The translations under genes were made by a program, and so were the position numbers. A stretch of 30,009 nt of DNA, from NCBI GenBank assembly GCA_002331045.1, contig DCYK01000043.1, positions 28,408 through 58,416 on the forward strand. Direction: 5' to 3'. Origin of the DNA: Candidatus Saccharibacteria bacterium UBA2112 (GTDB lineage Bacteria > Patescibacteriota > Saccharimonadia > Saccharimonadales > Saccharimonadaceae). Positions 1 through 7,368 of this stretch are shown in pieces. The notes under the pieces were generated by a model that saw only the letters and a program-made list of their open reading frames with translations, did not search any database and was not told where the DNA came from. Positions within the stretch are counted from its first letter, which is position 1. The number at the start of each line of letters is the position of its first letter.

Positions 1-726
1 ACCTCTGCCACAGTCACCTGGAAAATAGCAGGAACAAATAGTAAAGCATCCTTTAGCTATGGCATCAGTGCAACTGCACTCGATAAAACAACACCAGTCA
101 AGAAGGAGCGCGGGGAATTCCGCGCAATAGTCACAAACCTTGAACCCGGTGATCAGTATTACTTTACTATCAAAGGAAGCGGGAATGGCAAGAATGGTAC
201 TTATAGCGGCACCATCTATACGCGTGGGTACCCTGTAGTACTCACAATTACCGAAAATAATGTCATTGCAGATAACGCCCAAGTGCGAATTGGCACACTT
301 AGTCGATCCGTAGGAAGCAACGGCAAGCTCTCGCTTGCATTAGCCGCAGGAGACTACTCTGGAACTATCACTACCGACACAGCGACATTAACAATTAATC
401 TCACAGTTGAGAAAAAGTCTATTCCCTCAGATGGTAGCGCACCAGCGTCGCAACCATTTCAATATAACCTTACAAGCTCAGTACTTGAACAGGGACCAGG
501 CTCTGGATTCTCGGTACTTGTTTTTCTTGGCATCCTCGCTGCTGGGATGGTTGTACTTGGTATTGGATTCGTTGGCTTCGTCACCTATCGTCGTCGTCGC
601 TTTGAATTAAGTGGCAACCAAACAACGAGCAACTCGTCGGTGGTTATCGACGATGGATACAACTGGCAAAATAATCCTTACGTAGATCCCGAAAGCTCTA
701 AAACCCAGAAAACTGACAAAAGATAA
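1..726 (+). CDS. Surface protein with FN3-like domain, C-terminal membrane anchor (5'-truncated)
   Basis: The reading frame is open from the first base of the window to the TAA at 724-726, so this is the last 241 residues of a longer protein; the GTG at 283 is internal and need not be a start. Residues about 1-75 look like a fibronectin type III repeat: a beta-strand with TVTW, then a conserved turn around NLEPGDQYYFTIKG. A Thr-rich beta stretch follows (residues 80-140). Residues about 171-195 form a hydrophobic transmembrane helix followed by YRRRR, a stop-transfer signal, and a roughly 45-residue polar cytoplasmic tail. The likely topology is therefore a cell-surface protein with an extracellular beta-rich part. 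FN3-type domains usually mediate adhesion or protein contacts, but the ligand cannot be inferred. It converges on the sod gene with only 12 bases between the two stops and no visible terminator. Confidence 0.75.
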   Translation, partial: TSATVTWKIAGTNSKASFSYGISATALDKTTPVKKERGEFRAIVTNLEPGDQYYFTIKGSGNGKNGTYSGTIYTRGYPVVLTITENNVIADNAQVRIGTLSRSVGSNGKLSLALAAGDYSGTITTDTATLTINLTVEKKSIPSDGSAPASQPFQYNLTSSVLEQGPGSGFSVLVFLGILAAGMVVLGIGFVGFVTYRRRRFELSGNQTTSNSSVVIDDGYNWQNNPYVDPESSKTQKTDKR

Positions 727-738
727 AACGGCGCGTCT

Positions 739-1338
739 CTACTCGCCATCTGGTAAACGCGACGCCACAAAGCTCCAATTCACAACATTCCACCATGCCT
801 GAATATAATCATCGCGCTTGTTTTTGTAGTCCAGATAATAAGCGTGCTCCCAAACATCGAGTCCTAATAATGGCTCTGGCTGCCCCATGATCAGTGGCGT
901 ATCTTGATTTGGTGTTGTTATAATGTCGAAGTTTGGTTGCAGCCACACCCAGCCACTTCCAAATACACCAGTAGCCTTAGCACTAAACTCATCGACAAAT
1001 GCCTGAAAGGAGCCGTACCGCGCCTGAAGACCCTCAGCTATCCTGCCCGTTGGCTCACCGCCACCCTCCGGCGACATCCACTGCCAAAACAACGAATGAT
1101 TGTAATGTCCGCCCCCATGATTTCGAACAGCTGTACGAACTGCAGCAGGCAATTCATCAAGGTCGCTTAATAGCGATTCTATAGTACGATCTTTAAGGTC
1201 TGGACTCTCCTCGAGTGCTTTATTCAACTTATCAATGTATGACTGATGATGTTTCGAGTGATGCAGCGTCATTATCTCCTTGCTGATATACTTACCTAAA
1301 TCACCATACCCATAGGAAAGCTCTGGAAGTGTATGCAT
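739..1338 (-). CDS. sodA: Superoxide dismutase, Mn-type signature (Fe/Mn family)
   Basis: This 199-residue protein has the length and motifs of the Fe/Mn superoxide dismutase family, which converts superoxide to hydrogen peroxide and oxygen. The four metal ligands are visible: His26 (in LHHSKHH), His81 (in HYNHSLFW), Asp161 and His165 (in LDVWEHAYYLDY). Second-shell Tyr34 is present. Metal-discriminating positions look Mn-like: GGGH around residue 77 and the Gln of NQDTPL near residue 145 match Escherichia coli SodA rather than the Gln69/Ala141 pattern of SodB. A cambialistic enzyme is possible. There is no signal peptide, so it is cytosolic. The ATG start is backed by a clear AAAGGAG six bases upstream. 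It begins four bases after the parvulin gene stop and is the last gene of the PH-domain/parvulin/sod unit. Confidence 0.95.
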   Translation of the reverse strand: MHTLPELSYGYGDLGKYISKEIMTLHHSKHHQSYIDKLNKALEESPDLKDRTIESLLSDLDELPAAVRTAVRNHGGGHYNHSLFWQWMSPEGGGEPTGRIAEGLQARYGSFQAFVDEFSAKATGVFGSGWVWLQPNFDIITTPNQDTPLIMGQPEPLLGLDVWEHAYYLDYKNKRDDYIQAWWNVVNWSFVASRLPDGE

Positions 1339-1342
1339 GTTT

Positions 1343-2410
1343 TTACTCCTTTACCTCTAAACGTGCCACTGTTGATGTCGACACATCGATGTACTCTTTT
1401 ATCTTATCATTCCTCTGTAACTCCTTTAGCTGTCGATCAAACACCGTAAGAGGTATTTTAATATAAGCATAGCTAACCCGATCCCCGTCTTTCTCAAGCT
1501 GTTTGACAATATAGTACCCATCGCCGGTAGTCGATCGAAAAGGGTCAGATATTTCATTGTCAGATAGACGGGCTGCCATACTCGCTAAGCCGCCATCTTG
1601 ATTATTACGAGGAACAAGCGGAACCACACCTGAGGTAACTTGCGCATCTCCTTGCGGCGGAATAGATTGCGCAACCTTACTAAAATCACTATTAGCATTG
1701 AGCTTCTTGACCACCAAATCTCGCTGCGTTCTAGCCAGATCATCAATCGCATAAGCAACCTCTTGGCGCAACAAACTTGCAGCCGTTACTTCACGCGCCT
1801 CGGCAGGCGTCCAATTATAATGATCAAGGACAATTGCATCATACGTTTCCTGAGAGGTGACGCCATCTCGTGATGCGCGCTGGTCATCAAGAGCCTCATT
1901 GATCTGCTCCTCACTTACTGTAATATTCCGTTCCTTTGCTATTTTTTCTGCATACGCATCAGCAATGGCACCATTCAATGATTCGCGCCGATAATACTCC
2001 AATTGCTCCTTATAATCGCCACTCCGTAGACTAACACCTTCCTTATGCTGTTTATAGTGTTCAATGGCACGAAAACTAACCAAATAATCACTATAGCGGA
2101 CAGGATATCCGTCAACAGAGGCCACTGGCAACGGGACAGCTTTAGTAATGCGATAAAAAAACGTCGAGCTATTCTGCAAAGGATACAGCTGCCACCATAT
2201 CACTCCAGCAAGAGTGATTAATGCAATAATAGCAATGATAATAGCGTTAATCACCAGCCTATGGCGTGCATACTGTACAGGATACTTGAACCGCCTTCCG
2301 CCAGCCAATACCCGCTTGCGATGCTCGGCAACCGTTTCGTTTGTGATACGCGCAGAATGACCTTCTGGGTCCACCTGCTTTTTTCGCCTAAATTTAGGTA
2401 GTTTCTTCAT
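1343..2410 (-). CDS. Membrane-anchored parvulin-type peptidyl-prolyl isomerase (PrsA/SurA-like)
   Basis: About 355 residues from the ATG at 2410 (MKKLPKF...), which follows AAGGGG at close spacing; the frame is open 12 codons further upstream, but that would lengthen the overlap with the preceding gene. The N-terminus is very basic, then one transmembrane helix (residues about 50-75, ending VIWWQLYPL) anchors a large extracytoplasmic part. Next comes a SurA-N-like helical segment (DGYPVRYSDYLV through EQINEAL), then a parvulin rotamase domain (about residues 235-325) with the typical late pattern LSDNEISDPFRSTTGDGYYIVKQ. The family assists folding of secreted proteins by proline cis-trans isomerisation. 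The gene overlaps the PH-domain gene by 17 bases and is followed at four bases by sod. A role in folding pilus or surface proteins is plausible but inferred. Confidence 0.85.
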   Translation of the reverse strand: MKKLPKFRRKKQVDPEGHSARITNETVAEHRKRVLAGGRRFKYPVQYARHRLVINAIIIAIIALITLAGVIWWQLYPLQNSSTFFYRITKAVPLPVASVDGYPVRYSDYLVSFRAIEHYKQHKEGVSLRSGDYKEQLEYYRRESLNGAIADAYAEKIAKERNITVSEEQINEALDDQRASRDGVTSQETYDAIVLDHYNWTPAEAREVTAASLLRQEVAYAIDDLARTQRDLVVKKLNANSDFSKVAQSIPPQGDAQVTSGVVPLVPRNNQDGGLASMAARLSDNEISDPFRSTTGDGYYIVKQLEKDGDRVSYAYIKIPLTVFDRQLKELQRNDKIKEYIDVSTSTVARLEVKE

Positions 2411-2912
2411 GTACCCCTTGTGCATTTTCAGCCGCCGCGACGGCATCTTGTAGTTTATTATAGGTCTCTTCGGGATGCTCGACCTTATTAATCGTTAAAT
2501 CTCCGACATATGTTTGTACAACTATCGTACCAAATCCCAGGATCTCACCACTAAATCCTGGTACATTATAGCTTATGCTTTGAATCTTTGACAGACCAAG
2601 TTCTACGACATCCTTTCCAAAGAAACCCCTCTGTGTTACTTGTCGCAAACGCTGATCAGTCACAATATAAATTGTGTAATACCACATAACGAAGTGATAA
2701 AGAAATAAAACCAGCCCGATGGATAGCCCGATAACAGGCGACCAATACACTGACAATGTAGAAGGCCAGATAAAGACAGGGATCGACGACAAGGCAAATG
2801 GAATTAACAACAGCCAGAAACCTTTACGCATTGCAATGATATGACGACGAAAAATAAAGAGTAGCTTTTCACCCTCGCGTTGACCGTCAAAATCGTGATC
2901 GGCTTTAGCCAT
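2394..2912 (-). CDS. Membrane protein with bacterial PH (YdbS/DUF304-type) domain
   Basis: This 172-residue protein has two transmembrane segments, about residues 31-49 (GFWLLLIPFALSSIPVFIW) and 55-83 (VYWSPVIGLSIG... through YYTIYIVT). A bacterial pleckstrin-homology domain of the YdbS/bPH2 kind follows, recognisable by TDQRLRQVTQRGFFGKD, a strand ending DLSKIQSI-like (GLSKIQSISYN) and FGTIVVQT. In this family the domain packs against the membrane; molecular function is poorly known. There is no Shine-Dalgarno sequence before the ATG; an extended -10 (TGATAAAAT) ends six bases upstream, so the mRNA is predicted to start at or next to the ATG. The promoter abuts the CCA end of the tRNA-Arg gene. 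It is the first gene of a unit with the parvulin isomerase and sod. Confidence 0.85.
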   Translation of the reverse strand: MAKADHDFDGQREGEKLLFIFRRHIIAMRKGFWLLLIPFALSSIPVFIWPSTLSVYWSPVIGLSIGLVLFLYHFVMWYYTIYIVTDQRLRQVTQRGFFGKDVVELGLSKIQSISYNVPGFSGEILGFGTIVVQTYVGDLTINKVEHPEETYNKLQDAVAAAENAQGVHEETT

Positions 2913-2918
2913 AATTCT

Positions 2919-2927
2919 ATTTTATCA
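2919..2927 (-). promoter_or_regulatory. Extended -10 promoter of PH-domain gene, leaderless geometry
   Basis: The minus strand reads TGATAAAAT, a TGn extended -10 with one mismatch to TATAAT. Six bases separate it from the ATG at 2912. There is no Shine-Dalgarno sequence. The element begins on the base right after the encoded CCA of tRNA-Arg. Confidence 0.5.
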
Positions 2928-3004
2928 TGGTACCCCGGGCAGGAGTCGAACCTGCAACCTTATCCTTAGGACGGATCTGCTCTATCCAGTTGAGCTACCG
3001 AGGC
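2928..3004 (-). tRNA. tRNA-Arg (anticodon CCT)
   Basis: A complete cloverleaf can be folded on the minus strand. The acceptor stem is GCCTCGG/CCGGGGT (G-T pairs at 1:72 and 4:69), the D arm GCTC/GAGC, the anticodon stem GATCC/GGATA with a G-A mismatch at 27:43, the anticodon loop GTCCTAA, and the T arm GCAGG/CCTGC around TTCGACT. The anticodon is CCT, which reads AGG arginine codons. The discriminator is A73, and the 3' CCA is encoded in the DNA (2928-2930 as TGG on the plus strand). A promoter lies immediately upstream at 3013-3041, so it can be transcribed independently of the uppP-ndk unit. Confidence 0.95.
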
Positions 3005-3012
3005 GCTCCCCT

Positions 3013-3041
3013 ATTTTACCCCGTTAGTACCTATATAACAA
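3013..3041 (-). promoter_or_regulatory. Sigma70-type promoter of tRNA-Arg
   Basis: The minus strand reads TTGTTA, 17 bases, TAAAAT. Only eight bases (3005-3012) lie between the -10 hexamer and the mature tRNA 5' end, so transcription should start zero to two bases before the tRNA. The element sits between the ndk stop and the tRNA. Confidence 0.6.
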
Positions 3042-3050
3042 AATACTACG

Positions 3051-3608
3051 CTAGGCGATCGTGTGGATATCGTGTACTGTCTTATAATCGAATAGCTCAG
3101 TATCATCAAACCACATAGCAATCTCCTGCTTTGCCTCGTCGACAGTACCACTTGCGTGAACAAGATTAGCAGCGCCCTTCTTTTGTAGCGAGGCTCGACC
3201 CAAACTTAAATGAGCATAATCGCCACGTATAGTACCAGGGGCAGAATCTTTCGGTCCAGTTTTACCGACCATTTTTCGAACAACCTCTACAGCGTGTCCG
3301 CCCTCAAGGACAATAGCAATCACTGGAGCGCTTCGCATAAACTTTCGGGTCGCATCGACGATCATTTCACCAATCTCTTCAACAGTTTCTCCATATTCCA
3401 GACCGTAGTTATCCCAATCTTCTTTCGTCTTATTGCCCACAATAGGTACCAATTCATCTGGATAGTGGTTCTTCAGTAGCTCCATCTCGGGAATCATCAT
3501 TTTCATACCGACAATTTTTAGGCCAGCTCGTTCAAATCGAGTAAGAATCTCGCCAGTGATTGCGCGTTGAATTGTGTCAGGCTTAAAAATTACTAGTGTT
3601 CGTTCCAT
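3051..3608 (-). CDS. ndk: Nucleoside diphosphate kinase, CPR-type variant
   Basis: About 185 residues from the ATG at 3608, chosen because AGAGGAG lies at ideal spacing and the protein begins with the family's typical MERTLVIFKPD. Ndk transfers the gamma phosphate between nucleoside triphosphates and diphosphates through a phosphohistidine. Visible motifs are TLVIFKPDTIQR, then SAPVIAIVLEGGHAVEVVRK, PGTIRGDYA and a catalytic-histidine segment NLVHASGT. Bacterial Ndk is usually about 140-150 residues; the extra length comes mainly from an insertion after the first helix (around NHYPDELVPIVGNK). The active-site segment departs from the usual NxxHGSDS because Asp is replaced by Gly. The open frame extends upstream to 3686 into uppP, but that is not the likely start. 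It probably forms an operon with uppP. Confidence 0.9.
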   Translation of the reverse strand: MERTLVIFKPDTIQRAITGEILTRFERAGLKIVGMKMMIPEMELLKNHYPDELVPIVGNKTKEDWDNYGLEYGETVEEIGEMIVDATRKFMRSAPVIAIVLEGGHAVEVVRKMVGKTGPKDSAPGTIRGDYAHLSLGRASLQKKGAANLVHASGTVDEAKQEIAMWFDDTELFDYKTVHDIHTIA

Positions 3609-3631
3609 TATTTCTCCTCTGTTATATATGT

Positions 3632-4420
3632 CTATTGTACCAAAAGAACACCGATGATAACAGTGGCCAAACCAATTCGATACCACCCAAATACCGCCAA
3701 ACTATGCCGGGAAAGATACCGCATCAAAAAACCGACAGCGAGAAGACCTGAAATAAATGCTGCAATATTACCAACCAGCAATACTTCGAAATTCTCGAAT
3801 AGATACGACTGATCATGCAGAAACACCTTTGCTGTCACGCCAGCCATGATTGGCAACGAAGCCAGAAAGCTATACTCAGCGGCATTTTTAGCACTGAGAC
3901 CAAGGAGGCGCCCAGTGATGATCGTCGAGCCAGAGCGTGACGTACCCGGAATCAGTGCGACCATTTGCGCCACACCAATTAGTAGAGCACGGGGTATCGT
4001 CAATGCCTCGCCATCTTTTACTGCCGATGCTTTCGGTAGTCGCTCAAGTACAATCATAATCACTCCTACTACCGTTAACATCGCCGCAACAACGATAATA
4101 CTCCCGAAAAAGTCACTTCTCTCGATAAAATCGGCAGCCACATATCCAACAATGCCCGCCGGTATTGAGGTAAGCAAAATATTACGAGCGAGCCTATAGC
4201 GCCGACGCTTCGTAATATCAACAATGATGGTTATAATTCTGCGCCAAAAATACACCACGAGCGCCAACATTGTTCCAATATTGATCCATTCCAAAAAAAG
4301 GTGGTTTGAGGCACCCGCTAAGAAATTTTGGGCAACAACCAAATGCCCCGAACTACTAATGGGAATAAACTCTGTCAACCCCTGGATAAGCCCTAAGAGA
4401 ATGTTATCAAAAAAGCTCAT
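3632..4420 (-). CDS. uppP: Undecaprenyl-diphosphatase UppP (BacA family)
   Basis: This 262-residue, very hydrophobic protein matches the BacA/UppP family in length and motifs. These membrane enzymes dephosphorylate undecaprenyl diphosphate, recycling the lipid carrier for peptidoglycan and surface glycans. The two signature regions are present: an N-terminal glutamate-rich motif, GLTEFIPISSSGHL (residues about 14-27), and a PGTSRSGST motif (about 158-166), which together form the active site. About eight transmembrane segments can be traced. No Shine-Dalgarno sequence precedes the ATG, but TAGAAT lies seven bases upstream, so a leaderless message is likely. It is transcribed divergently from the Xer recombinase, and ndk follows 23 bases downstream on the same strand. 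Confidence 0.95.
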   Translation of the reverse strand: MSFFDNILLGLIQGLTEFIPISSSGHLVVAQNFLAGASNHLFLEWINIGTMLALVVYFWRRIITIIVDITKRRRYRLARNILLTSIPAGIVGYVAADFIERSDFFGSIIVVAAMLTVVGVIMIVLERLPKASAVKDGEALTIPRALLIGVAQMVALIPGTSRSGSTIITGRLLGLSAKNAAEYSFLASLPIMAGVTAKVFLHDQSYLFENFEVLLVGNIAAFISGLLAVGFLMRYLSRHSLAVFGWYRIGLATVIIGVLLVQ

Positions 4421-4429
4421 TGTTATAAT
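4421..4429 (+). promoter_or_regulatory. Extended -10 promoter for the Xer recombinase
   Basis: The plus strand reads TGTTATAAT, a perfect TGn extended -10, which predicts a start near 4436 and a leader of about 32 bases. A weaker TATGCT at 4455-4460 lies seven bases before the ATG at 4468 and would give a leaderless message instead. The two cannot be separated by sequence alone. Confidence 0.45.
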
Positions 4430-4433
4430 TCTA
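4428..4433 (-). promoter_or_regulatory. -10 element of uppP, leaderless geometry
   Basis: The minus strand reads TAGAAT, one mismatch to TATAAT, with seven bases (TATAACA) to the uppP ATG. It overlaps the divergent Xer promoter, so the two genes may compete for RNA polymerase. Confidence 0.4.
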
Positions 4434-4467
4434 CCTGTTTTCAGCCAACTACGCTATGCTAAAGAGT

Positions 4468-5385
4468 ATGTATACGTCAGAACTACTCAATGACTATATC
4501 GAACACCTCGAGGTCGAAGGCGGCCGGTCGATAAAAACAGCTGAGAACTATCGGCTGTACATTGAGCGATTTATCGAATTTAGTGACGACATAGAGGTGA
4601 AAGACATAACCACAGAAGTAGTAAGAAAGTACCGTCTATGGCTTAATCGCTACAAAAATGCTACCAGCGATACCTTATCAATCATCACCCAGAGTTACCA
4701 TTTGATAGCCCTGCGCGGCTTTCTCCACTATCTCTCAACGCGTGATATCAGTAGCCTTGCACCAGATAAGATCATCCTCCCAAAGACAGCGCGCAAACAA
4801 GTGACATTTCTCTATAATGACGAGATTAATCGTCTTCTCGAACAGATTAATACCTCGACCGAACAGGGGTTACGCGATAGAGCAATAATTGAATTGCTCT
4901 TCTCGAGCGGTCTCCGTGTTTCTGAGCTTGTTTCACTTAACAGAGATCAAGTGAACACAAAACGACGTGAATTCATGGTACGCGGAAAAGGACAAAAGGA
5001 TCGTCCCATTTTCATCGGACGCACCGCGGCTGGACATATTGCACGTTATCTCGCGACCCGAACCGATAATCTCCAGCCACTTTTCTTAAACTACAGCCGA
5101 AACGCAGTCGCCTCCACTAGCGGTGACTATCGTCGGCTCACAAGCCGAAGTATCCAACGAATGCTCAGTACCTACACGCGACTCGCCGGGATCACAAAGC
5201 ATGTCAGCCCCCATACTCTCCGTCACAGCTATGCGACAGACCTTCTAATGAATGGTGCGGACATTCGATCAGTTCAATCAATGCTTGGTCATAGTAATAT
5301 TAGTACGACACAAATTTACACTCATGTCACTGATGAACATTTACGCGAGGTGTTCGAAAAGTTTCATAGTGATTCACCCAACTAA
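4468..5385 (+). CDS. xer: XerC/XerD-type tyrosine recombinase
   Basis: This protein of about 305 residues has the two-domain layout of Xer recombinases, which resolve chromosome dimers at dif next to FtsK during division. The N-terminal SAM-like DNA-binding domain begins ELLNDYIEHLEVEGG. The catalytic domain carries all expected residues. Numbered from the alternative ATG at 4456 they are Arg154 (in SGLRVSEL), Lys178 (VRGKGQKDR), His253 and Arg256 (SPHTLRHSYA), His279 (MLGHSNI) and nucleophile Tyr288 (QIYTHV). The ATG at 4468 is preferred because a TATGCT lies seven bases before it and the ATG at 4456 has no upstream ribosome site; the evidence is not strong. It is the only Xer gene seen, so whether it works alone or with a partner is unknown. 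Its 3' end overlaps the convergent pilX-like gene by four bases. FtsK's C-terminus, its usual partner, is also in this window. Confidence 0.9.
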   Translation: MYTSELLNDYIEHLEVEGGRSIKTAENYRLYIERFIEFSDDIEVKDITTEVVRKYRLWLNRYKNATSDTLSIITQSYHLIALRGFLHYLSTRDISSLAPDKIILPKTARKQVTFLYNDEINRLLEQINTSTEQGLRDRAIIELLFSSGLRVSELVSLNRDQVNTKRREFMVRGKGQKDRPIFIGRTAAGHIARYLATRTDNLQPLFLNYSRNAVASTSGDYRRLTSRSIQRMLSTYTRLAGITKHVSPHTLRHSYATDLLMNGADIRSVQSMLGHSNISTTQIYTHVTDEHLREVFEKFHSDSPN

Positions 5386-6599
5386 CAATCGCCGGGATCA
5401 TAATCTTTCGTGCGACCAGTCACAAGAAAGTTTTTACAGAGGCTACCGGTTATATCAACAGCCGCCTCCAGAGGAGGTGTACTGCTCGCATTATCCTCGA
5501 CCCGACTTTTTACTCGGCGAAACAGATCGTTAGCACGCCCTGTCGCATCAATTTCGGGCTGTACTCCATCAAACAATACTTCCTCATTAGCCTGATTTAA
5601 CATACTAATACTAAATGCTGTGTCATTTTTATAAAATTGGTTTATGAGCAAATAGGCAGTTCTTTTATCATCATCTGCGCCAATGGGACGAGGTAATGTC
5701 ATCGTCACCTCGCAAGCAAATTGTCCACCACTTGTCGTCGAAAAATCTTCTGCGCAATCGATTGGAGACAAAAGTGAACTAGTAACAACCGGACGACGCC
5801 CGTCCTCTTCCTGTCGCTTATCTTCGATAAACGCCACCGTCTTTCGCCCGATGCTTGCCGGCATCAAAAAATGTGTAGCCGTATTCGTCTTGCCACCCTC
5901 ATTATCATTAAATGATGATAGGTTGAATGAATCACCAAACTGTATCAACTGCACCCTAATAAGCGGTGGACGATTTACTGGCCATTGCTCTAGGGGCGGC
6001 AGAGACACGTCACCAGGTGGATCAGCAAAATTCACTGTCGTTTCTGCCCCTTCTGACTCAGCCGTTTGTAGATCACTCTGTGCATACCATCGTATAACCA
6101 CCTTATTAAACGTATCAGTCGCCTTCGCCTTCAAGGGAATGAAGTGCGATGAGTCAGAAACCAGATTACCAACATAGTCAGGTGTATCAAGACGAACCTT
6201 CACGCACGTATATGCCTGCTGGAGGTCTTCGTCAGCATCCGACTGCTTAATTAATACTTCGTCAGCTTCGCTAAGCCCAGCGAAGAGTGCTGAATCCTGT
6301 ATTGTTCGACATTTATTGGAGCGTAATGCAGTAGCCAGCACATCACATCGCTCAGAGGTGATCACTTCTCCATCCGAGTTATAACAATCCTTTTTAAATT
6401 CAACTATTGCTCGTTTTGCATCTTCAACTCCAGCGAATGCAGAATCCAGTGCACTCTTTGACAAGTCTGCCGTGGTTGCTTGTTGTTGATTTTGCACCAT
6501 CACACGAACAAAAGCGATCGTAATCGTTGTAATAAGAAGTGCCGCAAATATAACAACAAATAATGACACCGCTCCCCTCTGTCTATAATATGTGTTCAC
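5382..6599 (-). CDS. PilX-like minor pilin (PilX_N-type)
   Basis: About 405 residues from a GTG at 6599, chosen because GAGGAGG lies nine bases upstream and the GTG comes one base after the previous gene's stop; the frame is open 14 codons further. The N-terminus has the PilX pattern: a basic RQRGA, then a long hydrophobic helix (SLFVVIFAALLITTITIAF) and an Ala-rich amphipathic segment ending SALDSAFAGVEDAKRAI, typical of PilX_N domains. As in PilX/GspK proteins, the Glu5 of classical prepilins is missing. The remainder is a large, Cys-containing exported domain with no fold that I recognise. In Pseudomonas, PilX primes pilus assembly with FimU, PilV, PilW and PilE. It is the last gene of the minor-pilin block and of the whole T4P cluster. 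Confidence 0.7.
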   Translation of the reverse strand: MNTYYRQRGAVSLFVVIFAALLITTITIAFVRVMVQNQQQATTADLSKSALDSAFAGVEDAKRAIVEFKKDCYNSDGEVITSERCDVLATALRSNKCRTIQDSALFAGLSEADEVLIKQSDADEDLQQAYTCVKVRLDTPDYVGNLVSDSSHFIPLKAKATDTFNKVVIRWYAQSDLQTAESEGAETTVNFADPPGDVSLPPLEQWPVNRPPLIRVQLIQFGDSFNLSSFNDNEGGKTNTATHFLMPASIGRKTVAFIEDKRQEEDGRRPVVTSSLLSPIDCAEDFSTTSGGQFACEVTMTLPRPIGADDDKRTAYLLINQFYKNDTAFSISMLNQANEEVLFDGVQPEIDATGRANDLFRRVKSRVEDNASSTPPLEAAVDITGSLCKNFLVTGRTKDYDPGDC

Positions 6600-6600
6600 C

Positions 6601-7368
6601 TTATATTCCTCCTCTATTACCTGCCTGAGCAGTGAAATCAAACTGGTTTACGGCACAAAAATTCTGCTGCAAACCAGTCTCACGAGGTGGTTTACACGAT
6701 GTATCAATCGTATTGAAACGATTATCCACTTCCCGCTGCAGAACATCTATGCCATCTTCTCCATTAGTGACAACAACTGTACCTACCTCAAGCACTATTC
6801 GATACAGCGCTTGATCGATAACATCATTCCGCGCAACCTGTTCTATTGAAAAGCTTTGCAGCGCTAGCCCACCATCCCAACCTGCATCGGTCTCTCCGAG
6901 TAACTCCGTTGCTTCTTCGTGTTTAATAGGCTTGTCAAGGTTTTCCTCTCGGCAATATGCACCGTTATTGTCTTTAACCCGAACGAAACGAATTACCTCT
7001 TCTCCTGTGGTATATACATTGATAGGCGGCATCTCTGTATTAGCAAGAGTCTTGCCATAATTCCATACATACGTGTAGCGACCAGTACAAAGCCTCCCTC
7101 CATCAGGATTATTCTCATCACTACCCGGGTATCGTTGCTGTACAAAATTTGTTTCAACTCGAAAAGGTAAGCTTTCACTAATCGTTCGACGTATATCATC
7201 TGTCAAAGTTCGTCCTGATTGGTCGACATCCCGTAATGTCATACCTTTATTATAGATATTACTAATCTGAATCACTGTCGCAGCAATCAGGAGCAGCAAC
7301 ATAGCGACAAATGTCATCGCAAGCAACAATTCAATAATTGTAAATCCTCTTCTAGCCCCGTGGTTCAT
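6601..7368 (-). CDS. PilW-like minor pilin (prepilin)
   Basis: This 255-residue protein starts with a class III prepilin signal: a short basic leader MNHGARRG, then FTIIELLLAMTFVAMLLLL, with Gly at -1, Phe at +1 and Glu at +5 for cleavage and N-methylation by PilD. The large C-terminal domain (about 215 residues) and the position between PilV-like and PilX-like genes favour a PilW role in the tip or initiation complex. Several cysteines (CTGRY, YCREE, TSCKPP, NFCAV) could form disulfides outside the cell. It starts after a GAGG ribosome site and overlaps the upstream PilV-like gene by 17 bases, so the two are probably translationally coupled. The exact subfamily assignment rests mainly on gene order. 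Confidence 0.75.
   Translation of the reverse strand: MNHGARRGFTIIELLLAMTFVAMLLLLIAATVIQISNIYNKGMTLRDVDQSGRTLTDDIRRTISESLPFRVETNFVQQRYPGSDENNPDGGRLCTGRYTYVWNYGKTLANTEMPPINVYTTGEEVIRFVRVKDNNGAYCREENLDKPIKHEEATELLGETDAGWDGGLALQSFSIEQVARNDVIDQALYRIVLEVGTVVVTNGEDGIDVLQREVDNRFNTIDTSCKPPRETGLQQNFCAVNQFDFTAQAGNRGGI

Noticed and set aside
2927..3118. Plus-strand ORF beginning MVPRAGVEPATLSLGR
   Set aside because: It is the classic false translation of the antisense of a tRNA; the cloverleaf of tRNA-Arg explains the sequence.
3609..3686. N-terminal extension of ndk into uppP
   Set aside because: The ATG at 3608 has AGAGGAG and the family N-terminus MERTLVIFKPD.
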